From Methanosarcinales archaeon (GTDB lineage Archaea; Halobacteriota; Methanosarcinia; Methanosarcinales; Methanogasteraceae), in assembly GCA_030605805.1 (NCBI GenBank), contig JAUWHQ010000165.1:1-6822 (forward strand): a stretch of 6,822 nucleotides of DNA, written 5' to 3'. The stretch's first letter is position 1, and each line of letters opens with the position of its first letter. Below are positions 5,498 through 6,822 of this stretch, one piece after another. The notes under the pieces were generated by a model. That model saw nothing but the letters and a program-made list of their open reading frames with translations, searched no databases and was not told the DNA's origin. The translations under genes and the position numbers were made by a program.

Positions 5498-5923
5498 TCA
5501 ACGCCGCATATCCACAGAAACAATATCCGAACCCCACACGACCCCTCGCGTCCCGTCCACCTCGACAGGGTCACCGTCATGGAATATCGCAAAAGGGTCC
5601 TGCTCCAGCCGGTCCACGAGCGGGATATCGGATATGATCGCACCGACGGCAACGATCGTCTCTGCTGCGAGGTTGATCATGGCACACGGGGCTACATTGT
5701 TCTTTTTGAGGCTGTAGATCACATAAGACCCGACAGTGGAGCCTTTGCCATGAGGAAAGATGAAAACACGGTCTGCGATTGAGACGCCCTTCTTCGGATG
5801 GTCTTTTTCCATGATGATCCCGGTTTTAGGATCGATCCCTCCGAGAAACGATATCGGCGTCTCGGAGATGAGCACCTTACCTGAAGCAACCCCTTTCGAG
5901 ACTGCGTGACCCGCAACCATCAT
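5498..5923 (-). CDS. Phosphomevalonate dehydratase small subunit (AcnX swivel domain)
   Basis: A 141-residue cytosolic protein with the compact swivelling domain that in ordinary aconitases is fused to the catalytic part. Diagnostic motifs: GVASGKVLIS (11-20), ETPISFLGGIDPKTG (21-35), DHPKKGVS (41-48), FPHGKGSTVGSYVIY (56-70) with the family's conserved serine in GKGST, and NVAPCAMIN (76-84). With an aconitase-X large subunit carrying an iron-sulfur cluster, it dehydrates 5-phosphomevalonate to trans-anhydromevalonate 5-phosphate in the modified archaeal mevalonate pathway for membrane isoprenoids. The start overlaps the mptE stop as ATGATGG; GAGGAG lies five bases upstream of the first ATG, so translation is probably coupled. 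The second ATG at 5920 is also possible. The large subunit is not adjacent in this window. Length is normal for the family. Confidence 0.93.
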   Translation of the reverse strand: MMVAGHAVSKGVASGKVLISETPISFLGGIDPKTGIIMEKDHPKKGVSIADRVFIFPHGKGSTVGSYVIYSLKKNNVAPCAMINLAAETIVAVGAIISDIPLVDRLEQDPFAIFHDGDPVEVDGTRGVVWGSDIVSVDMRR

Positions 5924-6546
5924 AGATACTCCTCGATCAATCGCTTTGCCCAGACCAGTTTCTTTCTCTTGATCTCACCGACATCGGGATCGTCGTAATC
6001 GAACCCGAAGAGCGCAATACTCCTTGCATGGAACGTTTTTGCCAGAAAAACGCACCGATCCCCGTCTGAGAACCCGCCAAAGTTCCGGATGTTGTTAGAC
6101 GGCTCTGACTGGGTCGTGCCGAGCACCCGTGCCCGCTCAAGACGCGGCACAACCGACCGAACCGCAGGGATGTTGTCGCCATGCGCATGTACCACCACGA
6201 AGGACCCTTTCTTGCTTGCAGAGACGATGTCGTCGATTGTTCCGTCCAGATCGGTCACGATCACGTCCGGAACCATCCCTTTCTCAAGGAGAACAGTCGT
6301 TGCGCCATCTGCTGCGATGATGATCTGATCCTGCCCGATCGATTGCAGGTCTGATGCAAGCGATGGCGCATTTCCGCACACTGCGACGGCTTTTCCTGAT
6401 ATGATGCCGCGAAGATCCGCAAGTGTGCCTGCGCTGCCGCCCAGCAGGTCTGATAGGATGCGAGCGCTCTTTTCATCCTCTGACCGATCAAAGCCGAAGT
6501 CTGCAAGGATTTCCGTGTAGAGCGGCTCCCATTCATCAAATTCCAT
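5920..6546 (-). CDS. mptE: 6-hydroxymethyl-7,8-dihydropterin pyrophosphokinase MptE
   Basis: A 208-residue cytosolic enzyme that transfers pyrophosphate from ATP to 6-hydroxymethyl-7,8-dihydropterin, activating it for tetrahydromethanopterin synthesis. It belongs to the archaeal MptE/DUF115 group, unrelated to bacterial FolK. Motifs seen: MEFDEWEPLYTEILADFGFD at the N-terminus, CGNAPSL (57-63), AADGAT (78-83), VTDLDGTID (97-105), VVHAHGDN (118-125), NFGGFSDGDRCVFLA (155-169), LFGFDYDD (179-186) and a C-terminal KRKKLVWAKRLI helix. The ATG at 6546 gives the normal family N-terminus and lies about 60 bases from a divergent moeA start. A longer open frame to 6693 would run through that gene and is rejected. 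No SD is seen. It is the first gene of a two-gene unit with the dehydratase small subunit. Confidence 0.93.
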   Translation of the reverse strand: MEFDEWEPLYTEILADFGFDRSEDEKSARILSDLLGGSAGTLADLRGIISGKAVAVCGNAPSLASDLQSIGQDQIIIAADGATTVLLEKGMVPDVIVTDLDGTIDDIVSASKKGSFVVVHAHGDNIPAVRSVVPRLERARVLGTTQSEPSNNIRNFGGFSDGDRCVFLAKTFHARSIALFGFDYDDPDVGEIKRKKLVWAKRLIEEYL

Positions 6547-6607
6547 GTCCGGATCATCGGTTGGGGGATGGTTAAGTTTTTCTATCTGGCAGAACCGGTT
6601 TATTATC
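6547..6607. promoter_or_regulatory. Divergent promoter between mptE and the second moeA
   Basis: A 61-base gap holds both promoters. On the plus strand, TTTTTCTATC (6577-6586) lies 22-31 bases before the moeA ATG. On the minus strand, CTTAAC (6575-6570) lies about 24-29 bases before the mptE ATG. Both suit leaderless transcripts. AACCGGTT (6593-6600) is an 8-bp palindrome. No SD is seen on either side. Confidence 0.45.
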
Positions 6608-6822
6608 ATGGTCTTCAGGAAACGCACCCGCGCAGGTCTTGCAAAAGAGATGTTTCTCGAACGTATCAACCCGATCGAAAGAACAGAGCGCATACCAATC
6701 GAAAATGCCGCCAGCCGGATCCGTGCAGAGGATATTGTATCGGAGGTCGATGTCCCTGATCACAGACGCTCGGCGATGGATGGGTATGCTGTTTTTGCGG
6801 ACGATACCACTGGCGCATCAGA
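6608..6822 (+). CDS. moeA: Second MoeA paralogue, 5' part, cut by the window end
   Basis: An open frame from ATG 6608 runs off the window without a stop, giving 71 complete codons. It reads MVFRKRTRAGLAKEMFLERI, continuing with the MoeA entry pattern: a helix, then RIPIENAASRIRAEDIVSEVDVP, and the hallmark RRSAMDGYAVFADDT (about residues 55-69). This matches RADMDGYAVRAADT in the moeA gene at 2969. It is clearly a different copy: the N-terminus is unlike and identity is low outside the motifs. Archaea often carry two MoeA types, one with and one without a C-terminal extension. Which type this is cannot be seen. A role in Mo/W insertion is inferred from the family. Confidence 0.88.
   Translation, partial: MVFRKRTRAGLAKEMFLERINPIERTERIPIENAASRIRAEDIVSEVDVPDHRRSAMDGYAVFADDTTGAS

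Noticed and set aside
6547..6693. N-terminal extension of mptE by 49 residues
   Set aside because: It would run through the divergent moeA start and its promoter; the family N-terminus begins at 6546.
1..6822. tRNA, rRNA, CRISPR array, toxin-antitoxin or other defence genes
   Set aside because: No cloverleaf, regularly spaced repeats or matching protein motifs were seen on either strand.

Overview
The window looks archaeal, from a methanogen or a related methane- or alkane-oxidising euryarchaeon (Halobacteriota). Three genes point there: mptE (tetrahydromethanopterin synthesis), the small subunit of archaeal phosphomevalonate dehydratase, and a UPF0148 zinc-ribbon protein. A dockerin relic of a style common in methanogens agrees. 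Several genes that begin a transcription unit have a TATA-like box about 25-30 bases before the ATG and no Shine-Dalgarno (SD) sequence, as in leaderless archaeal transcripts, whereas genes inside operons have an SD. The lineage is inferred from protein families, not from a marker gene.

Layout. 1-26: hairpin followed by T's, probably the end of an upstream unit. 94-453 (+): UPF0148 zinc-ribbon protein. 484-1764 (-): a tight three-gene unit, read in the order Lrp/AsnC regulator, three-helix membrane protein (DUF7521-like), cysteine-rich protein resembling L-2-amino-thiazoline-4-carboxylate (ATC) hydrolase. 1765-2025: a 16-bp palindrome over the regulator's promoter, a second palindrome, and a minus-strand terminator. 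2026-2510: two fused relics on the minus strand, the end of a dockerin-type gene joined to the start of an IS110-type transposase, both frameshifted. 2524-2968: no gene; a G-rich stretch, then the moeA promoter. 2969-4558 (+): MoeA with a shortened C-terminal PBP-like extension. 4642-5316 (+): PHP-family metal phosphoesterase. 5317-5497: terminators for two convergent units. 5498-6546 (-): mptE and the phosphomevalonate dehydratase small subunit, overlapping by ATGA. 6608-6822 (+): the first 71 codons of a second MoeA, running off the window.

How the genes relate. Two MoeA paralogues flank a pterin-pathway gene (mptE). MoeA inserts Mo or W into molybdopterin, which methanogens need for formylmethanofuran dehydrogenase; mptE helps build tetrahydromethanopterin, the next C1 carrier. 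The region therefore leans towards C1-cofactor supply, with an isoprenoid gene carried along. The Lrp unit may be a separate sensing or regulatory module. The most unusual points are an 11-bp tandem duplication at the end of moeA whose removal would join its frame to the PHP frame, an inverted repeat flanking the moeA TATA box, the palindrome over the Lrp promoter, an in-frame 39-bp duplication in the cysteine-rich gene, and the double relic next to moeA. No clearly new defence or mobile system is visible.
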